A stretch of DNA of 64,000 nt from DASZQL01 sp964391865 (GCA_964391865.1 CAYMNQ010000004.1:335940-399939), one strand, 5' to 3'; shown: positions 7,561 through 17,184, numbered from the stretch's first letter. The notes: a model not told the origin generated them from the letters alone. Translations and numbers: made by a program.

Positions 7561-9255
7561 ATGTCGAATGCACCCGCCCCCAACACCGATCTCGCCTACG
7601 CGGACACGCTCTGGAAGTCCGCCGACGCCTTGCGCGGCCAGATCGACGCCGCCGAATACAAGCACGTCGTCCTTGGCCTGCTGTTTCTGAAGTACATCTC
7701 GGACTCCTTTGAGGCCCGGCGTGCCGAGCTGAAGACGGAGCTCGAAGCCGACGGCATCAAGGGCAAGCAACTCGACTCGCTCCTGGAGAATCGCGACGAG
7801 TACACCGCCGAGCGCGTCTTCTGGGTGCCGCCCGAAGCCCGCTGGCCCAATCTCCAGAACCAAGCCACGCGACCGGACATTGCCACGCTCATCGACGATG
7901 CCATCCTCGCCGTCGAGCGCGACAACCCGACGCTCAAGTCCAAACTCCCGCGCGACTACGCCCGCCGCGGCATCGAGCCGGTGAAGCTCAAGGGTCTCAT
8001 CGACCTCATCGCCGACATCGGTTTCAAGGGCGATCGCGGCAAGGCCCGCGACACGCTCGGCCGCGTTTACGAGTATTTCCTCGGCAAGTTCGCCGCCGCC
8101 GAAGGCAAACTCGGCGGCGAGTTCTACACGCCGCGCTGCGTGGTCCGCACGCTCGTCGAGATGATCGAACCATACGAAGGCCGCGTCTACGACCCCTGCT
8201 GCGGCTCGGCGGGCATGTTCATCCAGTCCGAACGCTTCGTCGAGGCCCACGACGGCCAACGCACCGACATCTCCATCTTCGGCCAGGAGTCCAACCCCAC
8301 CACCTGGCGGTTGGCCCACATGAACCTCGCCATCCGCGGCATCGAGGCCAACCTCGGCTCCCAGCCCGCCGACACCTTCCTCCGCAACCTCCACCCCGAC
8401 CTCCGCGCTGACTTCATCCTCGCCAACCCGCCCTTCAACGTCTCCGACTGGTCGGGCCAACTGCTCCGCGACGACGCCCGCTGGCGCTACGGCCCGCCCC
8501 CTGTCGGCAACGCCAACTATGCCTGGATTCAGCACTTCATCCATCACCTCGCCGCGCCCAACGGCCGCGGCGGCGGCGTCGCTGGCTTCGTCATGGCCAA
8601 CGGCTCGCTCTCTAGCAACTCCGGCGGCGAGGGCGAGATCCGCCAGCGCATTGTCGAGGCCGACCTTGTGGACTGCATCGTCGCGCTGCCGGCGCAGCTC
8701 TTCTTCACCACCGGCATCCCCGTCTGTCTCTGGTTCCTCACACGCGACAAGACCGGCCGCAACATCAAGAAGGGCTGCCCCATCCGTCCCGGCGGCCGCA
8801 AGGGCGAGACGCTCTTCATCGACGCCCGCAAGCTCGGCACGATGGAGACGCGCACGCTCCGCCGCCTCACCGGCTGCGATGACGGCGAAACCCGCCTTGC
8901 CGACGGCATGGGCGATCCACACCCGACGACCGACATCGGCCGCATCGTCTACGCCTTCCGCCAGTGGCGCGGCGAACCTGCGCCGGCGTGGTGGGACGCG
9001 AAGCAGCACGGCGAGTGGAAGTTCAAGCCCATCCCCGGCTTCTGCAAGCCCGCCACGCTCGACGAGATCAAGAAGCACGGCTTCGTGCTCACCCCCGGCC
9101 GGTATGTCGGTGCGGAAGAGCAGGAAGCCGACGGCGAGCCGTTCACCGAGAAATACCCTCGTCTGCTCGCCGAACTGGAGGAGCATTTCGCCGAGTCGGA
9201 GCGTCTGACCCGAGTGATCCGTGAGAACCTTCGTCGAGTTGGCAATGGGGCGTGA
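7561..9255 (+). CDS. hsdM: Type I restriction-modification DNA methyltransferase subunit HsdM
   Basis: The 564-residue protein begins with the helical HsdM N-terminal domain (ADTLWKSADALRGQIDAAEYKHVVLGLLFLKYISDSF) and has the N6-adenine methyltransferase motifs VYDPCCGSAGMFIQS (SAM binding) near residue 217 and ANPPFN (catalytic NPPF) near 285, with EFYTPRCVVRTLVEMI just before. It methylates adenine in the sequence specified by HsdS and is the first gene of the operon hsdM, immA-like, DUF4411, hsdS, nuclease-like, hsdR. Length is normal and there is no sign of decay. Confidence 0.96.
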   Translation: MSNAPAPNTDLAYADTLWKSADALRGQIDAAEYKHVVLGLLFLKYISDSFEARRAELKTELEADGIKGKQLDSLLENRDEYTAERVFWVPPEARWPNLQNQATRPDIATLIDDAILAVERDNPTLKSKLPRDYARRGIEPVKLKGLIDLIADIGFKGDRGKARDTLGRVYEYFLGKFAAAEGKLGGEFYTPRCVVRTLVEMIEPYEGRVYDPCCGSAGMFIQSERFVEAHDGQRTDISIFGQESNPTTWRLAHMNLAIRGIEANLGSQPADTFLRNLHPDLRADFILANPPFNVSDWSGQLLRDDARWRYGPPPVGNANYAWIQHFIHHLAAPNGRGGGVAGFVMANGSLSSNSGGEGEIRQRIVEADLVDCIVALPAQLFFTTGIPVCLWFLTRDKTGRNIKKGCPIRPGGRKGETLFIDARKLGTMETRTLRRLTGCDDGETRLADGMGDPHPTTDIGRIVYAFRQWRGEPAPAWWDAKQHGEWKFKPIPGFCKPATLDEIKKHGFVLTPGRYVGAEEQEADGEPFTEKYPRLLAELEEHFAESERLTRVIRENLRRVGNGA

Positions 9256-9279
9256 GCCTCCGCCGCTGTGGAGATCGTC

Positions 9280-10476
9280 GTGACGAGAGTGCCGGTCAAG
9301 CCTGAACTCCTTCGCTGGGCCTGCGAGCGCGCAGGCAAGCCAGAGTCTGCGCTGGCCGAGAAGTTTGCCGGGTTCACAGAGTGGCTGACCGGCAAAAGAG
9401 CCCCAACGTTCAAGCAGTTGGAGGACTTCGCCAAGGCGACCCATACACCGATCGGCTTCTTCTTCCTTCAGCAGCCACCCGTCGAAAGTGTGCCGATCCC
9501 TGACTTCCGCACACTTGATAGTGCTCTACTTTCGCGACCCTCGGCGAACCTTTTGGACACCGTCTACCTCTGTCAGCAACGCCAGGACTGGTTCCGCCAG
9601 TACTCCTTGCTCATGGGCGATAAACCGCTGCGCTTTGTCGGTTCCGTGAGCACAAACTCTGAGGTACTCCAAACCGCCGCGAAGATTCGTGCTTCGCTCG
9701 ATCTTGACGCCCGCCCTCTGACTCAGGCGCGCAACTCAGACGACGCCGTCGGGCTCCTGATGGCGCGATTGGACGAGCTTGGCGTGCTCGTCATGGCGAG
9801 CGGCATCGTGGGCAACAACACTCACCGGCCTCTCGACCCCGGCGAGTTCCGCGGCTTCGCGCTGAGCGACGACCTCGCCCCGCTGATCTTCGTTAACGGT
9901 GCCGACACCAAGGCCGGTCAGATTTTCACCCTCGCTCACGAGCTCGCCCACCTCTGGATCGGCGAGTCCGGCGTGTCCGACATCACGCCTGCATCCTCAC
10001 CCTCGCCGCGGCGCTTGGTGGAGTCTTGGTGCAACGCCGTAGCCGCTGAGGTGCTCGTGCCGCTGGCAAGCTTCAAGCGGTCGCTCAACCCCTCGGCCAA
10101 GCTCTTCGCCGAGATGAAGCGGCTGTCGGCGCTCTTCCGCGTCAGCACGCTGGTCATTCTCCGCCGCATGCGTGACGCGGGCCATCTGTCTAAGGATGAG
10201 CACGCTTCGGCTCACGAAGCAGAACTCGCCAGACTCCGCGACATCATGCGACAGCGAAAGGAACGGGAGGAGGGCGGCGGCGATTTCTACTACACCTCGC
10301 GCTACCGCCTCAGCCCGCGGTTCGCCGCAGCGGTCATCTCCAGCACATACGAAGGCCGTTCAACCTTCACCGAGGCCTTCCGACTGCTCGGCTGCCGAAG
10401 CGTCAAGACCCTTGAGAACCTCGGCCACAGCCTCAACCTTGTGAACCCCTCGTGGGCGGAAAGCGGGGTGGGCTGA
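9280..10476 (+). CDS. ImmA/IrrE-family metallopeptidase (COG2856 type)
   Basis: I choose GTG 9280 (VTRVPVKPELLRWACERAG), the usual family start, with GGAG six bases upstream; GTG 9268 is also in frame. The ~398-residue protein has an N-terminal XRE-like region (LLRWACERAGKPESALAEKFAGFTEWLTGKRAPTFKQLEDFA), then a zinc peptidase domain with the catalytic FTLAHELAHLWIG (HExxH). The family pairs with DUF4411 PIN-like proteins as toxin-antitoxin-type modules, and its neighbour here is exactly that, overlapping by one base (TGATG). It sits inside the type I R-M operon, a known but less common arrangement. It probably regulates, or is regulated with, the DUF4411 partner. Confidence 0.9.
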   Translation: MTRVPVKPELLRWACERAGKPESALAEKFAGFTEWLTGKRAPTFKQLEDFAKATHTPIGFFFLQQPPVESVPIPDFRTLDSALLSRPSANLLDTVYLCQQRQDWFRQYSLLMGDKPLRFVGSVSTNSEVLQTAAKIRASLDLDARPLTQARNSDDAVGLLMARLDELGVLVMASGIVGNNTHRPLDPGEFRGFALSDDLAPLIFVNGADTKAGQIFTLAHELAHLWIGESGVSDITPASSPSPRRLVESWCNAVAAEVLVPLASFKRSLNPSAKLFAEMKRLSALFRVSTLVILRRMRDAGHLSKDEHASAHEAELARLRDIMRQRKEREEGGGDFYYTSRYRLSPRFAAAVISSTYEGRSTFTEAFRLLGCRSVKTLENLGHSLNLVNPSWAESGVG

Positions 10477-10940
10477 TGGCCTATCTGCTCGACACCAACG
10501 TCTTCATCGAAGCCAAGGCCTGGCACTACGGTATGGACTTCTGCCCGGGCTTCTGGCAATGGCTCATCAAGAGCAGCAAGGCGGGCACCATCGCCAGCAT
10601 CGCCCAAGTGCAGGGCGAACTGCAGGACGATGAACTCAACGAGTGGCTCCCGAAGCTCGGCAAGGATTTCTTCCGCCAGCCGGACCTCGGCGTGCTCCAA
10701 TCGATGGCCCAGATCAGTGAATGGGTCAACACGCAGAACTTTACCCCGGGGGCAAAGACCACTTTCCTCAATGCCGCCGACTACCACCTCATCGCCCACG
10801 CGCTGGCGAGCGATCATGTCGTCGTGACCCACGAGCAGATCGAGCACACCCCCGCCCGCATCAAGATCCCGAACGTCTGCATCGCCTTCAAGGTCAAGTA
10901 CCTCCGCACACACGAGATGCTGCGGCGTGAGAAGGTGTGA
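10476..10940 (+). CDS. DUF4411 family PIN-like protein (probable toxin component)
   Basis: The ATG at 10476 overlaps the ImmA stop by one base. The 154-residue protein opens with MAYLLDTNVFIEAKAWHYGMDFCPGFWQWL, a PIN-fold start with conserved acidic residues (DTN), and has AADYHLIAHALASDHVVVTHEQ, matching the second and third PIN acidic and DxxH features. DUF4411 proteins are PIN-domain ribonuclease candidates usually encoded directly after an ImmA/IrrE metallopeptidase. The stop overlaps the hsdS start (GTGA), so it is embedded in the R-M operon. RNase activity is inferred. Confidence 0.88.
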   Translation: MAYLLDTNVFIEAKAWHYGMDFCPGFWQWLIKSSKAGTIASIAQVQGELQDDELNEWLPKLGKDFFRQPDLGVLQSMAQISEWVNTQNFTPGAKTTFLNAADYHLIAHALASDHVVVTHEQIEHTPARIKIPNVCIAFKVKYLRTHEMLRREKV

Positions 10941-12313
10941 CTCGTGTTGGGGGGTGCCACTTGACGCTAGCGATGTTCCAGACTGCCCCGCCGGATTGGG
11001 AGCGCACCACGCTTGGCGATCTCGTGCGACGCGGTGGCGGCAGCATCCAGACTGGCCCTTTCGGCAGTCAACTCCACGCACACGACTACGTAGAGGTAGG
11101 CGTGCCCTCGATCATGCCCGTCAACATCGGCGACAACCGATTGGTCGAGCAAGGCATCTGTCGCATCACCGAAGAAGATGCGGAACGACTCAAGCGGCAC
11201 CGGGTCACGGCGGGCGACATCATCTACAGCCGTCGCGGCGATGTGGAACGGCGTGCGCTGGTCAGGCCCGAGCACGAAGGCTGGCTGTGCGGGACCGGCT
11301 GCCTGAAAGTCTCGCTGGGGACAGGCGTCGTTGATCCTCCGTTCGCCTCGTTCTATCTCGGGCATCCCGAAGTGCGGTCGTACATTGTGCGACATGCCGT
11401 CGGCATTACGATGCCGAACCTCAACACGGAGATCATGCAATCGATCCCGTTCTTGCTGCCGCCTGCGGCTACCCAGCGCGCCATCGCCGCGGTTCTCGGC
11501 TCACTGGACGACAAGATCGAGCAGAACCGGCGGACGGCACGGGCGCTGGAGCGGCTGGCGCGGGCGATCTTCCGGGCATGGTTCATCGACTTCGAGCCCG
11601 TTAAGGCCAAGGCCGCCGGCGCGGCGTCGTTCCCCTCCATGCCGCAGGCCGTTTTCGACGCGCTCCCGACCACCTTTGCCAACTCCGAAATCGGCCCCGT
11701 GCCGGAGGGATGGTGTGTTGGCAAGCTTGGTGACTGCTGTCACATCAATCAGCGCACGGTGCGTTCGGGCGAAATCGACGGCGAAATCGAGTATGTGGAC
11801 ATCTCTTCCGTGACAGTGGGTCGGCTGACGGGAGTCCAGCGCGTGCCGTTCGCTGAGGCACCGAGCAGGGCTCGGCGTCGAGTTGGGCACGGTGACACCA
11901 TCTGGTCATGCGTGCGCCCGAACCACAAGTCGTATCTGTTCATCCACTCGCCGCCTGAACGCCGCATCGTCAGCACAGGCTTCGTAGTGATGTCCCCGGG
12001 CGAGTTCGGGGCATCGTTCTTGCACGAGGTCACAACCCAACCGGAGTTTGTGCACTATCTCGTTTCCAATGCTGACGGCAGCGCCTATCCTGCAGTAAGG
12101 GCGGATCACTTCGCATCGGTCACGGTAACTCGCCCTCCCAAGCAGCTCCGCGATGCATTCGAGGCACTCACCATGCCGTTGCGGGACTTGTTTGCTTCGG
12201 CAGAACGTGAGGCTACACAACTTGCTTCACTCCGCGACTACCTCCTCCCCCAACTGATGAGCGGCCGAGTGCCGGTGCTCATCGAGTCTGATTCCGAGAT
12301 GGGAGCTGCCTGA
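10937..12313 (+). CDS. hsdS: Type I restriction-modification specificity subunit HsdS
   Basis: The frame begins at GTG 10937, overlapping the DUF4411 stop; ATG 10973 (MFQTAPPDWERTTLGDL) is an alternative start. The protein has two target-recognition domains separated and followed by helical conserved regions: first TRD from WERTTLGDLVRRGGGSIQTGPFGSQLHAHDY, then LPPAATQRAIAAVLGSLDDKIEQNRRTARALERLARAIFRAWFIDFEPVKAK (central conserved region), second TRD starting GWCVGKLGDCCHINQRTV, and terminal SLRDYLLPQLMSGRV. It determines the DNA sequence recognised by the HsdMS methylase and the HsdR complex. Complete and of normal length (up to 458 aa). Confidence 0.95.
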   Translation: MTRVGGCHLTLAMFQTAPPDWERTTLGDLVRRGGGSIQTGPFGSQLHAHDYVEVGVPSIMPVNIGDNRLVEQGICRITEEDAERLKRHRVTAGDIIYSRRGDVERRALVRPEHEGWLCGTGCLKVSLGTGVVDPPFASFYLGHPEVRSYIVRHAVGITMPNLNTEIMQSIPFLLPPAATQRAIAAVLGSLDDKIEQNRRTARALERLARAIFRAWFIDFEPVKAKAAGAASFPSMPQAVFDALPTTFANSEIGPVPEGWCVGKLGDCCHINQRTVRSGEIDGEIEYVDISSVTVGRLTGVQRVPFAEAPSRARRRVGHGDTIWSCVRPNHKSYLFIHSPPERRIVSTGFVVMSPGEFGASFLHEVTTQPEFVHYLVSNADGSAYPAVRADHFASVTVTRPPKQLRDAFEALTMPLRDLFASAEREATQLASLRDYLLPQLMSGRVPVLIESDSEMGAA

Positions 12314-13200
12314 TGTCAATCACGCCGAAGTACACACCCCACCAGAAGATCTCCCTCCGGAAGCACTCGACACTCAACGAAGCTTGGCTGCACGACCGCA
12401 TCTGCGATGACCCGTCGATCCTCGGGCTGGGCGATGTGCGCGTTCTCGATCGCGAGCGTCCGCTGGCCGGCGGCGGGCGGCTCGACATGCTCCTGCTGGA
12501 CGATGAGAACGACCGGCGATACGAGGTCGAAATCCAACTCGGCGCGACCGATCCCAGCCACATCATCCGCGCGATCGAGTATTGGGACCTCGAACGCCGG
12601 CGCTACCCCGCTTACGAACACATCGCCGTCATCATCGCCGAGGACATCACGAGCCGCTTTCTGAACGTCATGGCGCTGATGTCCGGGAGCATCCCGATGG
12701 TGGCCATCCAGCTCGACGCCCTGCAGGTTGGCGAGCATCTGCTGCTGAATTTCGTACAGGTGCTCGACCTCACCGAGTTGCGTGCGGACGATGTGGAAGA
12801 TGAGGAGTCCGGCGGCGGGAACGTGGAGCGAGCGTACTGGGAGTCCAAGGGCGGCAAGACCCTGTTGAAGGTGTGCGACGACATGCTGGGGCTCGTCCGC
12901 AAGCACGCCAAGAGTCCGACAGAGCTGAACTACCTGCGCGGGTATGTGGGCCTGCGATCTAACGGTGTTGTCCGCAACGCGATCTACATGAGTCCCAAAC
13001 CGACGAAGAACTACGTCAACATCGGTTTCCGAGTCGAGGACGCCGCGGAGTGGAAGGAGAAGTTCGAGGAGGCCGGGATACCTGTCCAGAGCAAGCGGAA
13101 GACTCGATTCGGGATCAAACTGACGCCCGAGGACTACGCCGCGCACACGACCGTGATCAACGAAGCGGTGAAGGCGGCTGTGGAGGTGGCGGGAATCTGA
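12313..13200 (+). CDS. PD-(D/E)XK nuclease-like protein of the R-M operon
   Basis: ATG 12313 overlaps the hsdS stop. The 295-residue protein starts MSITPKYTPHQKISLRKHSTLNEAWLHDRICDDPSILGLGD and has a nuclease-like core, GGGRLDMLLLDDENDRRYEVEIQLGATDPSHIIRAIEYWDLERRRYP, in which the Asp and the E-x-E segment sit where PD-(D/E)XK enzymes have their metal ligands, although a Lys is not obvious. The C-terminal half (TKNYVNIGFRVEDAAEWKEKFEEAGIPV) looks like a separate small domain. It lies between hsdS and hsdR; a DNA-related accessory or Lamassu/anti-phage role is possible but unproven. Family membership is inferred from motif and context. Confidence 0.65.
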   Translation: MSITPKYTPHQKISLRKHSTLNEAWLHDRICDDPSILGLGDVRVLDRERPLAGGGRLDMLLLDDENDRRYEVEIQLGATDPSHIIRAIEYWDLERRRYPAYEHIAVIIAEDITSRFLNVMALMSGSIPMVAIQLDALQVGEHLLLNFVQVLDLTELRADDVEDEESGGGNVERAYWESKGGKTLLKVCDDMLGLVRKHAKSPTELNYLRGYVGLRSNGVVRNAIYMSPKPTKNYVNIGFRVEDAAEWKEKFEEAGIPVQSKRKTRFGIKLTPEDYAAHTTVINEAVKAAVEVAGI

Positions 13201-13213
13201 CGTGTGCGCAGCC

Positions 13214-16200
13214 ATGCCCAGCACCATCCATGAGAACCTCGTCGAAGACGGCGCGGCCGAGCAATTCGGCTTGCTGAACTACGCCGTGAAGCGCGGCGTG
13301 GAGATCGACGATCTTGACGGGGGGGCGGGCGAGCGGGCGAATGCGTCGCAGGTGGTGCTGACGAATCGCCTCATCGCGGCGGTGCATCGGCTCAATCCGG
13401 AACTGCCGAACGAACAGTGCGAGCAGGTGGCCCGCACGCTCTCGCGCCCGCCGCACCCGACGCTCATCCAGAACAACCGCTGGCTCCACCACCTGCTGAC
13501 CGACGGCGTGGAGGTGGAGTACCGCGACGCGGCACCGGGGGGGACGGGCGAAACCCGCGGCGGGCGCGCCCGGCTCGTGGACTTCGACAACCCCGCCGCG
13601 AATGACCTGCTCGTGGTGCGGCAGTTGACGGTCGTCGGCCCGACCGGCAAGGCGATCCGACCCGACTTGACAGTGTTCCTCAACGGCGTGCCGATTGCAG
13701 TGATCGAGCTCAAGGACCCCACCGACACCGAGGCGGACTTGAGCGTGGCGATCGATCAACTCGACCGGTACATGTCCGCCGATCGCGGCGCGCCCGACTT
13801 TTTCGTACCGAACCTGCTGCTGGCCGTGTCAGACGGGTTGTTGACACGGGTGGGGTCGATCACGAGCGGGCGGAGTGCGGGGGGGCGGTTCATGCCGTGG
13901 CGGCCGTCCGAAGGTGGTCAGCCGAGCCTGGAGGCGCTCATCCGCGGGCTGTTCGCGCCGTCGCCGCTGCTGGACTACCTGCGAACCTGCGTGACGTTCG
14001 AGGAGGATGCACGCGGCGAGATCGCGAAGAAAATCGCCGGCTATCACCAGTTCCGCGCGATCCGCAAGGCGCGAGCGAGCGTGATCTCGCACCTCAAACC
14101 CACCGGCGATGGTCGCGGCGGCGTGGTGTGGCACACGCAGGGCTCGGGCAAGAGCTTGTCGATGTTGATGCTGGCGGGCGCGCTGGTCCGCGAGCCGGCG
14201 ATGACCAACCCGACGATCGTGATGGTGACCGACCGGAACGATCTGGACGATCAGTTGTTCGGCACGTTCGCCGCGGGGCGGGCACTTCTGCGGCAGGACC
14301 CGGTGCAGGCCGAGAGCCGCGATCAGTTGCGGCAGGTGCTGGACCGGGCGGCGGGCGGGGTGGTGTTCACGACGATCCACAAGTTCGCCGAGGCGCATGG
14401 GGAGATTTCGACGCGGAACAACATCGTCGTGATGGCCGACGAAGCGCACCGGAGCCAGTACGGCTTCGTCGAGGGCGGGGCACGCTGGATGCGTGAGGCG
14501 TTGCCGAACGCCACGTTTGTGGGCTTCACCGGCACGCCGCTGGAGCGCGACGACAAGAACACGATTCACGTCTTCGGCGAGTACGCGGATGTGTACGACA
14601 TCCGTCAAGCGGTGGAGGATGGGGCGACCAAACCGCTGTACTACGAGTCGCGGATCGTGAAGTTGACGGTCGACGAGCAAGGCGCCGCGGCTGCGGAGGC
14701 GGAGATCGAGCGGGCGGTGGCCGCTGACAAACGTGGCGTCGAAGTCGAGGAGCCGATTCGCGTGCCGCTGGAGGCGCTGGTCGGCGCGCAGGAGCGGGTG
14801 AACCGACTGTCGGCGTTCATCGTCGAGCACTGGGAGAAGCGGCGCTCGGCGATGGAAGGCAAGGCAATGGTCGTGACCATGAGCCGCGACATCGCCGCCC
14901 GTCTGTACGAAGCGATCAAGGCGCTGCGGCCCGCGTGGCACGATGCCGACGATGAGCGGGGCGCGATGAAGGTAGTGGTGACGGGAACGGCGGATGACCC
15001 CGAGCCACTGCGACAGCACGTGCGCACAAAGGCGGCACGGAAGCGTCTGGCCGAGCGGTTCAAGGACCCATCCGACGACCTGCGGCTGGTGATCGTGTGC
15101 GACATGTGGCTGACGGGATTTGACTGCCCGCCGGCGCACACCATGTACCTCGATAAGCCGCTGGCCGGGCACAACCTGATGCAGGCGATCGCCCGGGTGA
15201 ATCGGGTCTACGGCGAGAAACCCGGCGGCTTGATCGTGGATCTCCTGGGCTTGGCCGATCAACTCGCCGATGCGCTCGCGACGTACACGCAGGCGGGCGG
15301 CACCGGCGAGGCCGTGCGCCAGGTGCAGGACGAGGCCGTTCCGGCGATGCTGACGGCGTTCGAGAAACTCAAGTCGTTCTTCCACGGCTGCAATTACGCC
15401 GCGGCGCTGGCGACCGCGGCGCAGGGCGTGTTGCCGGTCTACCTGCGAGCCATTGATCATGTGTTCGGGCAGCAGGACGGGTGGAAGCGGTGCCGAACGC
15501 TCGTGAAGGAGTTGTCATCGGCGTTCGCGCTCGCCGTGCCGCGGCCTGAGACGGAGAACGTGGTCGAGCATCTGGCGTTCTTCCAGCGGATTGTGGCGAT
15601 GATCCGCAAGCGGCTGGCGGATGATGTGCGGGGTGGAAGCGCGGGTCGGCGCGGGGACATCGACGCTGCGGTCAGACAGGTCATCGGCGGGGCGGTGGAC
15701 GCGGACCAAGTCATCGACCTGTTCGCGGCCGCCGGATTGGATGAGGCCCGGCTCGATATCCTCTCGGATGAATTCTTGGCGCGCGTGTCGGCGCTCGAGC
15801 AGAAGAACCTCGCGCTCGAGACGCTGCGGAAGCTCCTCGCCGATCAGATCCGCGTCACCGAGCGCACCAATCTGGTTCAGAGCAAGAAATTCCGCGAGGC
15901 GCTCGAGGACGCCATGCTTCGCTACACAAACAAGGCAATCACGACCGCTGAGATGATCTCTCGCTTGATCGACTTGGCCAAGCACCTGCGGGATGCGCAG
16001 CGACACGGCGCGGCTATGGGCCTCAGCGTCGAGGAGACAGCGTTCTATGACGCCCTCGCGGAGAATGGATCTGCGAAGGAAGTCATGAAGTCCGACACGC
16101 TCCGCCTGATGGCGCGCGAGCTGGCCGAGATGATCAAGAAGATGCCGAAGCTCGACTGGACGGAGCGCGAATCGGTACGCGCCACGTTGCGACGGAACGT

Positions 16201-16312
16201 GCGCCGAATGCTGGCGAAGTACGGCTATCCACCAGACTTGTCGGAAGACGCAACCCAGCTCGTGCTCAAACAGGCAGAGCGCAGCACTGAAAACGACTTG
16301 GAATCGGAGTGA
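13214..16312 (+). CDS. hsdR: Type I restriction endonuclease subunit HsdR
   Basis: I start it at ATG 13214 (MPSTIHENLVEDGAAEQFGLL); GTG 13202 is an alternative. The 1032-residue protein has an N-terminal PD-(D/E)XK nuclease (IRPDLTVFLNGVPIAVIELKDP), then SF2 helicase motifs: WHTQGSGKSLSML (Walker A), DEAHRSQYG (motif II), FTGTPLE (motif III) and IVCDMWLTGFDCPPAHTMYLDKPL followed by QAIARVNRVYG (motifs V-VI). The C-terminal helical domain matches HsdR. It translocates and cleaves unmodified DNA with HsdMS. It is the last gene of the operon and complete. Confidence 0.96.
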   Translation: MPSTIHENLVEDGAAEQFGLLNYAVKRGVEIDDLDGGAGERANASQVVLTNRLIAAVHRLNPELPNEQCEQVARTLSRPPHPTLIQNNRWLHHLLTDGVEVEYRDAAPGGTGETRGGRARLVDFDNPAANDLLVVRQLTVVGPTGKAIRPDLTVFLNGVPIAVIELKDPTDTEADLSVAIDQLDRYMSADRGAPDFFVPNLLLAVSDGLLTRVGSITSGRSAGGRFMPWRPSEGGQPSLEALIRGLFAPSPLLDYLRTCVTFEEDARGEIAKKIAGYHQFRAIRKARASVISHLKPTGDGRGGVVWHTQGSGKSLSMLMLAGALVREPAMTNPTIVMVTDRNDLDDQLFGTFAAGRALLRQDPVQAESRDQLRQVLDRAAGGVVFTTIHKFAEAHGEISTRNNIVVMADEAHRSQYGFVEGGARWMREALPNATFVGFTGTPLERDDKNTIHVFGEYADVYDIRQAVEDGATKPLYYESRIVKLTVDEQGAAAAEAEIERAVAADKRGVEVEEPIRVPLEALVGAQERVNRLSAFIVEHWEKRRSAMEGKAMVVTMSRDIAARLYEAIKALRPAWHDADDERGAMKVVVTGTADDPEPLRQHVRTKAARKRLAERFKDPSDDLRLVIVCDMWLTGFDCPPAHTMYLDKPLAGHNLMQAIARVNRVYGEKPGGLIVDLLGLADQLADALATYTQAGGTGEAVRQVQDEAVPAMLTAFEKLKSFFHGCNYAAALATAAQGVLPVYLRAIDHVFGQQDGWKRCRTLVKELSSAFALAVPRPETENVVEHLAFFQRIVAMIRKRLADDVRGGSAGRRGDIDAAVRQVIGGAVDADQVIDLFAAAGLDEARLDILSDEFLARVSALEQKNLALETLRKLLADQIRVTERTNLVQSKKFREALEDAMLRYTNKAITTAEMISRLIDLAKHLRDAQRHGAAMGLSVEETAFYDALAENGSAKEVMKSDTLRLMARELAEMIKKMPKLDWTERESVRATLRRNVRRMLAKYGYPPDLSEDATQLVLKQAERSTENDLESE

Positions 16313-16416
16313 GTTCTCAGTCAGCCGATGTCTGCAACCAGCGGAACCCCGAGCAACAGCCCAACACGGAGGCACGCTGATTGGCGGCTGGGCCCTCTCC
16401 CTCACGAATCCCCTCG

Positions 16417-17184
16417 TCACGCCCCTCTCCCAAAGAACCCCATCCGCGCCATCGGCGTCCGCGCCATACGAACCACCATCTCGAGCGCGTCGGGCCCGTC
16501 GTCGTGGTCGCCCTTGGGGAACTGGAGCAGCTGATCGATCAGCGCGCGGTGGCGGCGGCTGAAGCGGAGGGTGCCGCCGGTGATGATCGGCTGCAGGCTC
16601 TGGATGCGCCCGAGCTTGTCGCTGGTCTGCTTTAGTCCCTCCACCCGAGGCGGGCGCGGGAGCTCGCGCTGCATCCGCCGCTCGAGTTCGGTCTTGAGGA
16701 ACTCCTGGAACTGCACCTCCTCGATACCGACGCGGGTGAATTGGCGCACGCGGTGCCACTCGATGATCGCGGCCATGATCTCGTCGGGCTTGCGCCGGCG
16801 GATGTCGGCGTCGAGCACGTACACGATCCCGCTCTTGCGGTCCCGCGCCGCGATGACGATCGCGGTGTCGTCGTGATGACGGCCGGCCTTGCCCAGGCTG
16901 GGATCGCAGGCGCACAAGATCTCCGCCGCGCCGGAACCTTGAGCGCTCAGCGCCGACAGCAGCGCCTCAACGCTCGCGTGCCCGCCGCCGGCGGGGTCTT
17001 CCCAGTAGACGATCTCGCGCTCGGCGATGAAGCCGTCGCCCGGGCTGATGGGGTCGTTCTGCTTCTCGCTGGCGAAGGCGGCCCGGCCGATCGCCTCGCG
17101 CAGCTCCATCAGCGCTAGGAGATTCTCGACCGCCGCGCGGTCGAACGATGAGCCGCTCCGCGGCCTGACATTGCGCTGCTTCAT
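16417..17184 (-). CDS. Stand-alone phage terminase large-subunit nuclease domain
   Basis: The start at ATG 17184 is well supported by AGGAGG seven bases upstream. The 255-residue protein begins with a basic helical segment and then EKQNDPISPGDGFIAEREIVYWED. It carries the RNase-H-like terminase nuclease features ILCACDPSLGKAGRHHDDTAIVIAARD, VYVLDADIRRRKPDEIM, GIEEVQFQEFLKTELERRM and the terminal acidic motif FPKGDHDDGPDALEMVVRMA. The N-terminal ATPase domain of large terminases is missing (a full protein would be about twice as long). It is oriented against hsdR. It could be a domesticated phage remnant or a nuclease used by the island; the good ribosome site suggests it is not simply a decayed fragment. 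Confidence 0.75.
   Translation of the reverse strand: MKQRNVRPRSGSSFDRAAVENLLALMELREAIGRAAFASEKQNDPISPGDGFIAEREIVYWEDPAGGGHASVEALLSALSAQGSGAAEILCACDPSLGKAGRHHDDTAIVIAARDRKSGIVYVLDADIRRRKPDEIMAAIIEWHRVRQFTRVGIEEVQFQEFLKTELERRMQRELPRPPRVEGLKQTSDKLGRIQSLQPIITGGTLRFSRRHRALIDQLLQFPKGDHDDGPDALEMVVRMARTPMARMGFFGRGA

Noticed and set aside
7543..9444. Minus-strand frame of 633 codons opposite hsdM
   Set aside because: Low-complexity Gly/Val/Glu-rich translation antisense to the well-supported methyltransferase.
13829..15460. Minus-strand frame of 543 codons opposite hsdR
   Set aside because: Antisense shadow; His/Arg-rich with no domain.
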